Positions 16,578-29,100 of a stretch of DNA of 64,000 bases are shown one piece after another. Positions within the stretch are counted from its first letter, which is position 1, and every line of letters starts with the position of its first letter. The notes under the pieces were generated by a model, which was given only the letters and a program-made list of their open reading frames with translations, did not search any database and had not been told where the DNA came from. Position numbers and translations under genes: made by a program. The stretch comes from Xanthomonas vesicatoria ATCC 35937 (GTDB lineage Bacteria > Pseudomonadota > Gammaproteobacteria > Xanthomonadales > Xanthomonadaceae): the NCBI RefSeq assembly GCF_001908725.1, contig NZ_CP018725.1:372001-436000 (forward strand), read 5' to 3'.

Positions 16578-17498
16578 ATGACAACGCATCTCCACTATCC
16601 GATCGGTACTCCTGGCCAGCCGTGGGGCGATGACGAACGCATGGCCTGGCGTGCGCGTCAGGTGGTGCGACGCAGCTATGCAGCCGAGGTGGTACAGATC
16701 ATCGAGGCATTGGATGAGCGCTACCAACGCGTGCAATACGGCACCATCGCGGCGGACGCTGCACAGTACCCGCTGCTGGCATTGCGCAGTGCTGGCTGGG
16801 ACAGCGCGCTGCCCTGCGCACTGGTCACAGGTGGCGTGCATGGCTACGAGACCAGTGGCGTGCAAGGCGCGTTGCTGTTTTTACAGCACCAGGCGGCGGA
16901 CTATGTGGGTAGGATCAACCTGCTGGTTGCGCCATGCATCAATCCCTGGGGCTATGAGCGTATCCAGCGCTGGAATGCCAACGCGGTGGATCCAAACCGT
17001 TCGTTCCGTGACGACAGTCCGGCTGCAGAGTCGGCGGCTTTGATGCAACTGGTTGCTGCAACTGCTGGCAACATACTGGTGCATATCGACCTGCACGAGA
17101 CCACCGATAGCGACGAAAGCGAGTTCCGTCCAGCACTGGCGGCGCGCGATGGCAAGCCGTTCGTGCCTGGCAGCATCCCGGATGGGTTCTATCTGGTGGG
17201 CGATAGCGAAGACCCGCAGCCCGCGTTTCAGCAGGCGGTGATCGCGGCGGTGGAGCAGGTCACGCATATCGCACCGGCCGATGCACAGGGGCAGATCATC
17301 GGTGCGCCGGTCACCGGTCATGGCGTGATCAATTACCCGGTGCGACGCCTGGGCCTGTGTGCCGGCGTCACCGATGCGCGCTATCGCACCACCACCGAGG
17401 TATATCCGGATAGTCCGCGCGCCACGCCGGAGCAGTGCAACGCTGCACAGGTTGCGGCGATTTGTGCGGCGCTGGATTACGCGCTCTCGGAGGCGTGA
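16578..17498 (+). CDS. M14-family zinc metallopeptidase (carboxypeptidase-like)
   Basis: This 306-residue protein has the zinc-ligand pair HGYE in TGGVHGYETSG (H-x2-E) and a later HIDLHETTDSDE segment that can supply the third histidine. CINPWGYERIQRWNANAVDPNRSF is the substrate-binding Arg/Asn region of M14 carboxypeptidases and succinylglutamate-desuccinylase-like enzymes. No signal peptide is present, so a cytoplasmic role is likely. The ATG at 16578 gives MTTHLHYPIG; upstream residues would be encoded by the preceding terminator. It ends 115 bp from the convergent EAL gene. The natural substrate is unknown. Confidence 0.82.
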   Translation: MTTHLHYPIGTPGQPWGDDERMAWRARQVVRRSYAAEVVQIIEALDERYQRVQYGTIAADAAQYPLLALRSAGWDSALPCALVTGGVHGYETSGVQGALLFLQHQAADYVGRINLLVAPCINPWGYERIQRWNANAVDPNRSFRDDSPAAESAALMQLVAATAGNILVHIDLHETTDSDESEFRPALAARDGKPFVPGSIPDGFYLVGDSEDPQPAFQQAVIAAVEQVTHIAPADAQGQIIGAPVTGHGVINYPVRRLGLCAGVTDARYRTTTEVYPDSPRATPEQCNAAQVAAICAALDYALSEA

Positions 17499-17613
17499 AT
17501 CCACGCAAGCCACATGCCGAGCGCACGCTTGCGACGCGCCTCGGCAGCCTGTGTCCTGAAGGCGAGTAGGTGATGTCGACCGGCGTGACCCAGCGCAATC
17601 ACGCCGCGTTGGC

Positions 17614-19398
17614 TCAGGACAGGCGTTGCTGCGCCCTGGCGTCCTGCATATACGCCGCGACCAGTGGCGCTTCCATCGGCCTGGACAGCAGATACCCCTG
17701 TGCCTCGTCGCAGCCCCAGCTGCGCAGCAACGCAATTTCGTCGGCATGCTCGACACCTTCGGCAACGGTGCGATAGCCGAGTGCGCTGGCCATGCGCACC
17801 ACCGCTTCTGCACGCATCTGCATCCCGGTCTTGTTGGCAATGCCGGTCACCAGCGAGCGATCCAGCTTGAGCACATTGACGGGCAACTCGGTGAGGTAAC
17901 CGAAATTGCTGTAGCCGGTACCAAAATCGTCGATGGCCACGCTGACGCCAGCGTCGCGGAGCGCGCGCAGGCGCGGAACGGCTTCGACGTTGCTGCGCAA
18001 CCAGCGGCCTTCGGTGATTTCCAGCTCGATCCGGTGGGTGGGGATGGCCAGCTCCTTGCAGCGCTTGATCACATCGGCGGCAAGATTGATGTTGCCGAAA
18101 TCGCGGGAGGACAGATTGATCGAGATCGAAAAATCCAGGCCTTGCGCGCGCCATTGCGATAGCTGCACCAACGCACTTTCGATCACCCAGTTGGTGACCG
18201 TGCACATCAGCGCGGTCTTTTCGAACAATGGAATGAACTCGTCCGGGCCGATCGGCCCCAGGCTGGCATGCCGCCAGCGCAGCAGCGCTTCGAACCCGAT
18301 GACCGACAGATCCTGCAGGTTGATGCGTGGCTGGAACACCAAACGGAAATCGCCAGCGTCCAGTGCTTTTTCCGCATCCAGCGCCAATCGATACGAGCGC
18401 TGGATGGCGTCGTCCTGCGATGCGCTATACCAGCACACCACCGCGTTGTTGCTGATGGCATCGCCCAGCGATACCAGGCCCTTGCGCATTACATCGTTGG
18501 TGTCTGGCTGTTGCGGTGCAAAGCGCACCACGCCGGCATGGAAGGTCAGCGACATCGGCACCCCGGCGGCGTCCACCGGCTTGTGCAGCATGTCGCGCAA
18601 ATCCAGCAACAGGTCTTCCATTTCGTCGGGCGCGGAATTGAGCAGGAAAAACGCAAAGCGCATCGAGGCGACGTGATAGACGGTCGCCTTGCCGCGCAGT
18701 GCACGCGTCAGCACGCAGCTGGCATGACGGGTCAGTTCTTCCAGCGGCTGCATGCCCAGCGCCTGGCGGGCCTCATTGGCCGCCTGCGTATCGTAGACCT
18801 CGATAAACGCCGCGATGGTCGGCACGCTGTGGCTGCCGAAGGCCAGGGCGTCCAGATCCGCTTGCAGCTGGCGCGCGTTGAGCAGGCCGCTATGCGGCTC
18901 GCGCCTGCCCGCGCCGAACTGCAGCTCCAGCTGCGCAGCGGCCACGTTGGCAAACATCAGCAGCTGCTGATGTTCCTGGCTGGCAAGGCGGCGCTCGCGC
19001 GTGTCGATCACGCACAGCGTGCCGGTGATACCGGCTTGCGGCGCACCGACCGGGACGCAGGCAATAAACCGGGCAGGCAGCCCAGGGAAGGCGGCATCGC
19101 CCAGTTGAATCGGCGCGAGTGCCGCATGTTCGATCAACTCTGTCACGCCATTGGCGGCGGCAGGTGCGCGCCGACACAGCGCGATGGCGTGCTCGACCTG
19201 GTGGGTACTGATGCCACGCGATGCGAGCACCCGCATACGGCCGGCCTCGGTAATGGTCAGCGCAGCCGCGGGCGCGACCAGCGCATGGCAGAGCAGGCGG
19301 GCGATCTGTTCGAGCGGTTCCATCCCGCCGAGATCGATCGGCACGCCTGACCAATCGAATTGGCGTTCCGGCGATTTGTCTCCCGAAGCAAGCGTCAT
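17614..19398 (-). CDS. GAF / degenerate GGDEF / EAL cyclic-di-GMP phosphodiesterase
   Basis: This 594-residue cytoplasmic protein has a GAF domain (about 25-170), a GGDEF-like domain (about 175-330) and an EAL domain (about 345-590). The GGDEF signature is absent: the loop reads YHVASMRFAFFLL. The protein is therefore not a cyclase. The EAL domain keeps its metal and catalytic residues: FEALLRW, SINLSSRDF, EITEGRW, AIDDFGTGYSNF, LKLDRSLV and AEGVEHADE. It probably hydrolyses c-di-GMP under control of a ligand or redox signal sensed by GAF. The ATG at 19398 starts MTLASGDKSPE; sequence upstream in frame looks non-coding. In xanthomonads such proteins affect motility, adhesion and virulence. 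Confidence 0.9.
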   Translation of the reverse strand: MTLASGDKSPERQFDWSGVPIDLGGMEPLEQIARLLCHALVAPAAALTITEAGRMRVLASRGISTHQVEHAIALCRRAPAAANGVTELIEHAALAPIQLGDAAFPGLPARFIACVPVGAPQAGITGTLCVIDTRERRLASQEHQQLLMFANVAAAQLELQFGAGRREPHSGLLNARQLQADLDALAFGSHSVPTIAAFIEVYDTQAANEARQALGMQPLEELTRHASCVLTRALRGKATVYHVASMRFAFFLLNSAPDEMEDLLLDLRDMLHKPVDAAGVPMSLTFHAGVVRFAPQQPDTNDVMRKGLVSLGDAISNNAVVCWYSASQDDAIQRSYRLALDAEKALDAGDFRLVFQPRINLQDLSVIGFEALLRWRHASLGPIGPDEFIPLFEKTALMCTVTNWVIESALVQLSQWRAQGLDFSISINLSSRDFGNINLAADVIKRCKELAIPTHRIELEITEGRWLRSNVEAVPRLRALRDAGVSVAIDDFGTGYSNFGYLTELPVNVLKLDRSLVTGIANKTGMQMRAEAVVRMASALGYRTVAEGVEHADEIALLRSWGCDEAQGYLLSRPMEAPLVAAYMQDARAQQRLS

Positions 19399-20133
19399 GT
19401 CGTCAGGGTCCGTGTTGAAGATCACACACTGCAGGGCTACTAGAAACAAACCGAGGTCATCGACAAGTGACGAGCGGGGCCATGCTGCCACCGCAAGCGG
19501 TCGCGTCCGTAAGCAAAACAAAAAAATAATCGATAGGCGCTGTTCGTCTCGCTGTAAGCCGTGGCTGGTACAAATACCGCATTCCACCTGCTGGCGTCGA
19601 CCGCTAATTGGTTTTATCGATCCAAACGGACTCAGGCAGGCCGGTCTTAACCGCCACGTATTTTGCAGTGCGGAATAACCTTGTAGCGTCTGCTTATGTG
19701 GTTCGGCCAGCTATCATGCGGCTGGGCATGGACCGGTTCGCTCAAGTCTGCGAACTCAGTAAGTAAATCAGCTTCAGCGCACACAAATAAGCGCTGGATT
19801 CAGCCGTAGTGCCCGCTATAAAGCCCTATGGGCCATATCGAACGACCGTTTCATTTTTTTTAAAGCGGGCACAAGTAAACAAGTCGACAGTTTATGGTCG
19901 TGTAACGCAGGATTTTATGGTTAGTGATACTCCGCACAGTTCGGTCGAGTCGATTCGCCTATTAATTTGGCAGCGTGTTTACCAGGGATTGGTATTAATC
20001 GCTCTCATCCTTAAGTGGCCGATTTGAAGCGGGTCACGCTCTAAATCCACTAGGTCGCTACATCCACTTCCGTCTTTCGAAGGCGCGTACGCGTATGCGC
20101 GCTGGTCTATTGCGGGCAATCAGGGGAATCAGA
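19399..20133. other. AT-richer divergent upstream region of the adhesin and EAL genes
   Basis: About 735 bp with lower G+C than the flanking genes. It should contain the promoters of both divergent genes. An inverted repeat GTTCG-N10-CGAAC lies at 19736-19755. A small open frame at 19809-20027 has no ribosome-binding site or recognised product. I cannot place promoters with confidence. Confidence 0.45.
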
Positions 20134-23100
20134 ATGAATCGTGCATTTGCGCTGGTCTGGAACGCAGCGATTGGTAATTGGGTCGTCACGCATGAGCTGG
20201 TGCGACGTCGACGTAAGCCCGGAGCGACGCGTCGTGCATTGCCGAGTCTGGTGGTTCTGGCGGTGGGGGCCACCGCTCCTGGATTGGCCTGGGGGGCGTG
20301 TACGCCGGCATTGCCCGCCGCTGGCGCAACCGTCACCTGTAGCGGTCTGCCGGCGACCAGCAATGCCTTTTCCAGTAGCGCCAATAACCTGACCGTCAAC
20401 GTGGCGTCTGGTACGCAGATGACGGCTGGCCTGCTGGGCGGTACCGCCATCGCGCTTGGTGGCACCAATGCCACGCTCAACAACAATGGCACCATCGATC
20501 CATCCGTGCTTGGCCTGCTGTCGGTGTTGAGTACCGGCGTCACCATGGGCAACGCAAGTTCGACATCGGTGGTTGCCAACAATCTCGCCGGCGGCAGCAT
20601 CTACGGGACCGGCGGGTTACTCGGCGCCAATCTGCTCAATCTCGATGGAATGGCGTTGGGCATGACATCTGCCAGCAATGGCGTCGTGCAGATCAACAAT
20701 GCCGGGCTGATCAGCAGCCGGACGCTGCTCAATCTGTCGGTACTGGGTGCCGACACGCCGGTGATTGCCGTCAGTGGCGGTGGCACCGTCAATGCGGTCA
20801 ATTCCGGCACCATCGATGGACGCGTCGGGTTTCAGAGTTCGGCCACCGGCAACAGTTTCGTCAATTCCGGCACCATCAACGGCAGCGTGTCGATGGGTGC
20901 CAACAGCACCAATACCTTCACCGCAGTGACCGGCGGAAGCATCAACAGCGCTGGCGGACTCGGACTGGAATTGCTTGGTCCAGGCGGTTTGCTGAGCTTT
21001 GCACGCACCGGCGTGGTGGATGGCGGTGCGGGCGGAACCAACACGCTGATCCTGCAGAATTCAGCGACAGGAACCGGCAGCGGCGTGACCGGCGCTGGCG
21101 TGGCAAGCACCGATCAGTACATCAATTTCGGCAGCCTGCGCGTCAATAGTGGGACCTGGGCCTTGGGCGGCGCGAGCAACTTTGGCAACAGCGTACTCAA
21201 CGGCGGTGTGCTGCAATTTGCGTTACCTGCGCAGCTGGGCACCGCGATCACGGCCAATGGCGGCACGCTCGAAGCCACTGCTGCCGGGCTGACGCTGGCA
21301 CCGGCCGGTGGCATTACGCTTGCCACCGGCGGTTTGACGGTGCAGGGCGCCAATGCGCTAACCATCGGCAGCACGCTGACAGGGACGGGTGCATTGACCA
21401 AGGCCGGCACCGGTGGATTGAACCTCACTGGCAGCAATACCTTCAGCGGCGGCGTCAATTTGAGCGGGGGCACGCTGACCGCGGGCAACAACGCCGCGTT
21501 GGGAACAGGAACCGTCACCGCCTCCGGCGGGAGCCTGCTGGCCGGTACCGCACTTAATTTGACCAACGCCTTTGTATTGAACAGCAACTTGGGCATTGGC
21601 GGGACCAATACCGTGCGGCTCGGTGGTGTGGTCAGCGGAGTCGGTGCGCTCAACAAGACCGGCACCGGCACGCTCACGCTCGGCGGCGCCAATACCTATT
21701 CCGGCGGCACCACGCTGAGCGCGGGCACCACGGTGCTGGAAACGTCCGGCGCGCTCGGCACCGGCACCGTCACTGCAGCAGGCGGGCTGCTGGACACCAC
21801 CGCACCGTTGACCTTGAACAATGCGTTTGCACTCAATACCACCCTGGGGCTGGGCGCCAGTGGCAATGCACTCACCTTGACCGGTGCGCTTGCCGGAACC
21901 GGCGGCATCAACAAGACCGGCACCGGCACGCTGACGCTCAACGGTGCCAACACCTATGGCGGCGGCACAACGCTGGCAGCGGGCACCCTGCAATTGGGCA
22001 CTGCCACCGCGCTGGGCAATGGTGCGTTGAATGTCACCGGCGCCTCCAGTCTCAGCACCGGCGCATCGCTGGCGGTAACCAACGCCGTCAATCTTGCCGG
22101 GCCATTGACGTGGACCGGCGCGCAGGCACTGACCCTTGGCGGCGCCATCAATGGCAGTGGCAGCCTGATCAAGAGCGGCGCCGGCGATCTCACCTTGACC
22201 AATGTCAACGGCTATACCGGTGGCACCACGCTGAGCAACGGGCGCCTGGTGGTCGGCTCCAACGCCGCATTGGGCACCGGCACTCTGACCGCCAGCGGCG
22301 GTGTGCTCGATGCAAGCACAGCGGCAACGCTGGGCAATACGATTGCGCTCACCGGCATTCTGGGCGTGGCCAGCAATGGCACCGCACTGAATTTGAGTGG
22401 TTCGATCAGCGGCACCGGTGCGTTGAGCAAGCTCGGCACCGGTACGCTCACACTCGGCGGCTTGAACACCTACAGTGGCGGCACCACGCTTGCCGGCGGC
22501 ACCTTGCAGGTGACCAATAACGGTGCGCTTGGCAGCGGCGCACTCAGCCTCGGCGGCAACGCCAATCTGCAGGGCACCACGCCTACCACGCTAGCCAATG
22601 CCATCGCGTTGAATAGCAATACGTTGACGCTCAATGGCGCGCAGGCGCTGACGCTGGGCGGCGGTATCAGCGGTACCGGCAGCCTGGTGAAAACCGGTAG
22701 CGGCGATCTCACCCTCAGCGGCAACAATCTATATGCGGGCGGCACCTTGCTGAGCGCGGGCAAGCTTGTTGTTGGTAGCGACACGGCACTGGGCGCAGGC
22801 GCATTGACCGCAGCGGCCGGCACCACGCTGGATAACGTCGCGGTGAGCACGCTTGCTAATGCCATCGCGCTGACAGGTTTGGTCAGCATCGGCGGCAGCA
22901 ACGCGCTGACGCTCACTGGCGGCATCAGCGGTGTCGGAAGTCTGGACAAACTCGGCCCCGCCAGCTTGACCCTGTCAGGAAACAACACCTACACCGGTGG
23001 CACGCTGCTGACTGCGGGCAGCCTGGTGCTAGGCAGCGATGCCGCACTGGGTACAGGCAGCCTCACCGTTGCCGGCGGCCAGCTCGATAGCACCGCTGCA

Positions 23101-26100
23101 CGCGTGCTCGCCAACGACATCGTACTGAATGCCGATCTGTTGCTTGGCGGCAGCCAGGACCTTGTGCTCAATGGAGGCGTCAGCGGTGCCGGCGGCCTGG
23201 TAAAGAATGGCGGCGCTGCGCTGACGCTGACCGGCGCCAATACCTTTGCCGGCGGCGTAGATCTCAATGCAGGCGCCTTGCTGATCGACAGCGGTGCGGC
23301 CTTGGGAAGTGGCGCGTTGAGCGCTGCCAACGGCACGCAGTTGCAGGCAACCACTGCAGCCACGGTAGGCAACGACGTCGTGTTGAATGGTGCGCTATCG
23401 CTGACCGGCAACAACGCGCTCGACTTGACCGGCACGGTGAGCGGTGCCGGCAGCCTGATCAAGCAGGGCAGCGGCGCGTTGACGCTGACCGGCAACAATG
23501 GTTATGCCGGTGGCACGTTGTTGAACGCAGGTTCGCTGATCATTGGCAGTGATACAGCGCTGGGGAGCGGTGCGCTCATCGCGGCCGATGGCACGCTGCT
23601 CAGCGCCGCCATTGCTGCAACCTTGCAGAACGCCGTTACGGTGAATGGCGCGCTCGCTATCGACGGCCAAGCGCTCACGCTCAACGGCGTGATCGATGGT
23701 GCAGGAAGCTTGATCAAGACCGGCACGCAGACGCTCACGCTTGCTGGCAACAACACCTGGGGTGGCGGGTTGCAGCTGCAGGCAGGTGGCGTGGTAGTCG
23801 GCAACGATGCGGCATTGGGTACCGGCACGCTCACCGCTGCGGGCGGCACGACGCTCGATGCCACCACGGCCGTGGCGCTGGCCAATGCACTTGCCTTGAA
23901 CGGCGCATTGACGCTGCCCGGTACGCAGGACATCACGCTCGATGGCGTCGTCAGCGGAATCGGCAGTCTCGCTAAACAAGGGGCTGCAACACTGACTCTG
24001 GGCAACGCTAATACCTTCAGTGGCGGCGTCACCCTGGATGCCGGCCGCCTGGTGCTTGGCAACGCTGCAGCCTTGGGTGTGGGCGGCCTGGTGGTCAGTG
24101 GCGCAAGCGAACTGGATGCCAACACGGTGCTCGCTGTCGGCAATAGCGTGCAACTGAACAGCCAGCTCTCGCTGATCGGCAGCAACGACCTGGCCTTGAA
24201 CGGCGCCATCAGCGGCACCGGCAGCCTGGTCAAGAACGGCACCACCACGGTGTCGCTCAATGGCAGCAACACCTACAGCGGCGGCACCACGCTCAACGCC
24301 GGCACGATTGCGGTGGGGGCCGACAACGCGCTGGGCACCGGCAGCTTGTCGGTCACCGGCGATTCGGTGTTGAGCAACGCCATCGCGGTGGCCTTGAGCA
24401 ATGGCATCGATCTGTCTGCAGCGCTTACCGTCGACAACACGGCGGACATGCTGGCCAGCGGCACCATCAGCGGTGCGGGCGCGCTGACCAAGACCGGCCT
24501 CGGCACCTTGACGCTGAGCGGCAACAATACCAACACCGGCCCGCTGGCGATCCAGGCCGGCACCGTGGTGGCCAGCACGGCCGCATCGCTCGGCAACGCC
24601 AGTAACGTGGATGTGGCGGCCGGCGCGTCCTTGAACCTGACCAACGGCGGCCTGATCAACGCACTCACCGGTGCGGGCAGCGTCGATACCGATGCAGGCG
24701 CCACCTTGCAGCTGGGCAGCGGCAATTTCGCCGGCAGCCTGGGCGGTGGCGGCAATCTTGACAAGGTTGGCCCGGGCACCGTGAACCTGCTCGGCACCAG
24801 CGTGACCGGCGGCGCCACGCAGGTGAGCGGCGGCATCTTGGATGTGGTAGGCAGCCTGGGCACGAGCGCGTTGAATGTGGTCGCCGGCGGCACGCTCACC
24901 GGTACCGGCCCCAGCGGCAGCATCGGCAGCGATGTGACCATCGGCAATGGCGGCCGGCTGGCCTTGAGCAGCGGGTCCTCGCTGAGCATGGGTGGGCTGA
25001 CGTTGGCACCGGGCGCCGTGATGGACGTGTCGCTGGCGGCGCCAAGCACGACGCGCCTGCTTGCGGTCAACGGCAATCTCACCCTGGACGGCACGCTCAA
25101 TGTCATCGACATCGGCGGCTTTGGCACCGGTGTGTATCGGTTGATCGATTACACCGGTTTGCTCACCAATAACGGTGTGCTGTTCGGCAGCATTCCCGGC
25201 AGCGTCGATATCAGCCAGCTGGCATTGCAGACCGCGATCGGCCAGCAGATCAATCTGGTGGTCACCGCGCCCGGCAGCATCGTGCAGTTCTGGGATGGCG
25301 TGCAGACCACGGCCAATGGCACGGTCGATGGCGGCTCGGGTGTGTGGGGCGCTACCACCAACTGGACCGGCCAGGACGGCAGCGCCAACAGCACCTGGCA
25401 AGGCGATTTTGCAGTGTTTTCCGGCACTGCCGGCACCGTCGGCGTGCAAGGCGCGCAAAGCGTTGGCGGCCTGCAGTTCGCAACCGATGGCTACCTGTTG
25501 AACGATGCCGGCGCCGGTACGCTGGCGGTAGCCAATTCACTCACTGCGATACGCGTCGATCCTGGCGCCACCGCGACAATCGACGTCGCCATCTCCGGTC
25601 CCGGTGGTGTGCAAAAACTCGACACCGGTACCCTGGTGCTCGACGCGGCCAATAGCTATACCGGCGGCACCTCGCTCGCTGGTGGCACCTTGGTGCTGGG
25701 CGATGCGCAAGCACTCGGCACAGGCACGTTGACCGCTGCAGCAGGCACCAACCTCGATAGCAATCAGGTATTGGCGGTCGGCAATGCAGTGGTGCTGGAT
25801 GGCGCGCTGAACCTGCTCGGCAGCAACAATTTGACCTTGGCTGGTTCGGTCAGCGGCGCCGGCAGCCTGATCAAGAATGGCGCCACCACGCTCACGCTCG
25901 ACGGCAGCAACAGCTACGTCGGTGGCAGCGTGTTGAACGCGGGCACGTTGGCGGTCGGCAGCAATACGGCACTGGGTGTTGGCAGCCTGTCGGTGTTGGG
26001 CAACTCCACCTTGAGCAATGCGATTGCCTTGGCGCTGGGCAACAGTGTCAACCTCGGCGCAGACCTGACCATCGCCAGCGCCGCGGATCTGGCACTGACC

Positions 26101-29100
26101 AGCACGCTCAGTGGCACCGGCGCGCTCACCAAGACCGGGCTGGGCACCTTGACCCTGGCAGGTGCCAACAGCTTCAGCGGCCCTGTGGCGGTACAGGCCG
26201 GTGTGCTTGCCACCTCTGCCACCGGCAACCTGGGCGCCACCAGCACGGTGGATGTTGCGGCAGGTGCCGGGCTGTCGTTGGGCAGCAGTGCAGCGCTGGG
26301 CGCGGTGACCGGGCTGGGCGCGGTCGACATCCTCGGCGGCAACACGCTGCAGCTGGGCGTCAACAATGCCGGAGGTACGTTCGCCGGCAGTTTGAGCGGT
26401 GCCGGCAACCTGGACAAGGTGGGCACCGGCACGCTGCAGCTCACCGGCACCAGCGTGCTGGGCGGCATCACGCAGGTCCTTGGCGGCACGCTGGATGTGG
26501 ATGGCGCGCTGGCCAGCGCGGGCGGCCTGAACGTTGGCGCGGGCGGCAGCTTGAGCGGCAGCGGCGTGGTCGATGCGGCGGTGACCCTCAACGATGGCGG
26601 CCGTCTGGTGGTGAGCAGTGGCGCATTGCTGACCACCGGCAGTTTGAGCATGGCGTCCAACGCCACGCTCGATGCGTTCCTGGGCATCCCGAGCCAGACC
26701 GGTGTGCTGGCGGTCAACGGCGACCTCACGTTGGATGGCACGCTCAGCATCACCGACATCGGCGGCTTCGGCACCGGTGTGTATCGCCTGATCGACTACA
26801 GCGGTGCATTGACCGACAACGGCCTGGGTATTGGCACGCTGCCCGGCACCATCGACCCGACCCAGCTGACGCTGCAGACCGCGCTGGCCCAGCAGGTCAA
26901 CGTGGTGGTGCTGGCGCCGGGCAGCAACGTGCAGTTCTGGGATGGTGCGCAAACCGTCGCCAACGGCAGCATCGATGGCGGCAGCGCTGCATGGACGGCC
27001 GGCGGCACCAACTGGACATCGATCGACGGCCTGACCAACGACACCTGGCAGAACAGCTTTGCGGTGTTCGCCGGCACTGCCGGCACCGTCGGCGTGCAAG
27101 GCACCCAAGGCATCACCGGCATGCAGTTCGTCACCGATGGCTACGTGCTGAGCGACGGCGGGGCAGGTGGCTTGAGCGCCAATGCCGCCAACACCATCAT
27201 CCGTGTCGACCCCGGCGTGACCGGCACGATCGATGTCGCCATCGGCGGCGCAGGCGCACTGCAGAAACTCGACACCGGTACCCTGGTACTCGACGCAGCC
27301 AACAGCTACACCGGCGGCACCTCGCTCGGTGGCGGCACGCTCGTACTGGGCGATGCGCAGGCATTGGGCACTGGGGCGTTGACCGCCGCAGCAGGCACCA
27401 GCCTCGATAGCAATCAGGCCGTGGCGGTCGGCAATGCGGTGATCCTCGACGGCGCATTGAACCTGCTCGGCAGCAACGACCTGAGCTTGTCCGGGCCGGT
27501 CAGCGGCGCGGGCGGCTTGATCAAGAACGGCACCAGCACGCTCACGCTCACAGGCAACAACAGCTACGTGGGCGGCACCGTGTTGAACGCCGGCACGCTG
27601 GCAGTGGGCAGCAACACCGCCTTGGGCAGCGGTCCGTTGTCGGTGACAGGCGACTCGGTGCTCAGCAATGCAGTTGCCGCAGCGCTGGGCAACGCGGTCA
27701 ACCTGGGCGCGGCGCTGACCGTCGACAACCCGGCCGATCTGACATTGGCTGGGGCCATCGGTGGCAGCGGTGCGTTGATCAAGACCAATACCGGCACGCT
27801 GACGTTGGACGGCGGCAACACGTATACCGGCGGCACCACGGTCAATGCCGGCACGCTGGCAGGCAATAGCGCGAGCTTGCAAGGCGCGATCGTCGACAAC
27901 GCCACCGTGGTCTTCAATCAGGCAGCCGATGGCGTGTTCAGCGGTTCGATCACCGGCACCGGCAACGTGGTCAAGGACGGCGCGGGTGCGCTGTTGCTCA
28001 ACGGTGCGAATGGCTACAGTGGCGGCACGACGATCGCGGCGGGCAGCCTGATCGGCGACAGCACCAGCGTGCAGGGCGACATCGTCAACAATGCGGCACT
28101 GGTGTTCAACCAGACCACCGGCGGGGTCTATGCCGGCGTGGTCAGCGGGACCGGCTCGCTGGAGAAGGCCGGCAGCGGCACGCTGCAGCTGACCGGTGCC
28201 AATAGCTATACCGGCGGCACGTTGGTGAGTGCCGGCAGCTTGATCGGCACGACCGACAGTCTGCAGGGCGACGTGGTGGACAACGCCACGCTGGTGTTCG
28301 ACCAGGCGGCCGATGGCACATTTACCGGCGTCGTCAGCGGCACCGGCACTGTGGTGAAGCAGGGCGCCGGCGCACTCACGCTGGCCGCTGCCAACACCTA
28401 CAGCGGCGGCACCACCGTTGCCGCGGGCACGTTGCAGGGCACCACCACCAGCCTGCAAGGCAACATCCTCGACAACGCAGTGCTGGTCTTCGATCAGGCG
28501 GACGACGGTAGTTTTGCCGGCAGCGTCTCCGGCAGCGGTGCGCTGATCAAGAACGGCACCGGTGCGGTCACGCTGGATGGAGCCAATACTTATCTAGGCG
28601 GGACCACCATCAATGCCGGTACCTTGATCGGCAACACCGGCAGCTTGCAGGGCGATATCGTCAACAACAGCACGCTGACGTTCCTGCAGAACAGCAACGG
28701 GACCTACGCAGGCAGGCTGTTCGGGGTCGGCCGGTTCGTCAAGCTCGGCACGGGCACGTTGTTGCTCACCGCAAACAGCAGCAGCTTCACAGGACCGACC
28801 GAGGTCAACGCCGGTACCTTGAGCGTGGGCAATCCGGCCAATCCCGGCGCTGCCATCGGTGGGCCGGTGAGCGTCGGGCCGGGTGGCACGCTGACCGGCA
28901 GCGGCAGCATCGGCAGCCTCAGTACATCCGGCGGCACCGTGGCGATCGGCGGCGGCAACGGCACCATCGGCGTCGGCGGCGACGCGACGATCGGAACCGG
29001 CTCCACCTTGCAGGTCACTCCGGGCGCCGGTGGTGTGGTCGCCCCACTCGCCGTGGGCGGCGCTGCCACGGTGGCACCAGGCAGCACGTTGGTACTGGTG

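Noticed and set aside
19809..20027. 72-codon open frame upstream of the adhesin
   Set aside because: No ribosome-binding site, no domain, and AT-rich composition typical of non-coding DNA.
23395..25458. 687-codon antisense open frame in the adhesin
   Set aside because: The same repeat-driven shadow; its composition tracks the repeats on the coding strand.
25537..28458. 973-codon open frame antisense to the adhesin
   Set aside because: It follows from the strong codon bias and repeated sequence of the adhesin. It has low-complexity Gly/Ala/Arg/Gln-rich content, no ribosome-binding site and no known domain.
21430..28833. Repeat array considered as CRISPR
   Set aside because: The units are in-frame coding repeats with diverged sequence and no constant short repeat with unique spacers.
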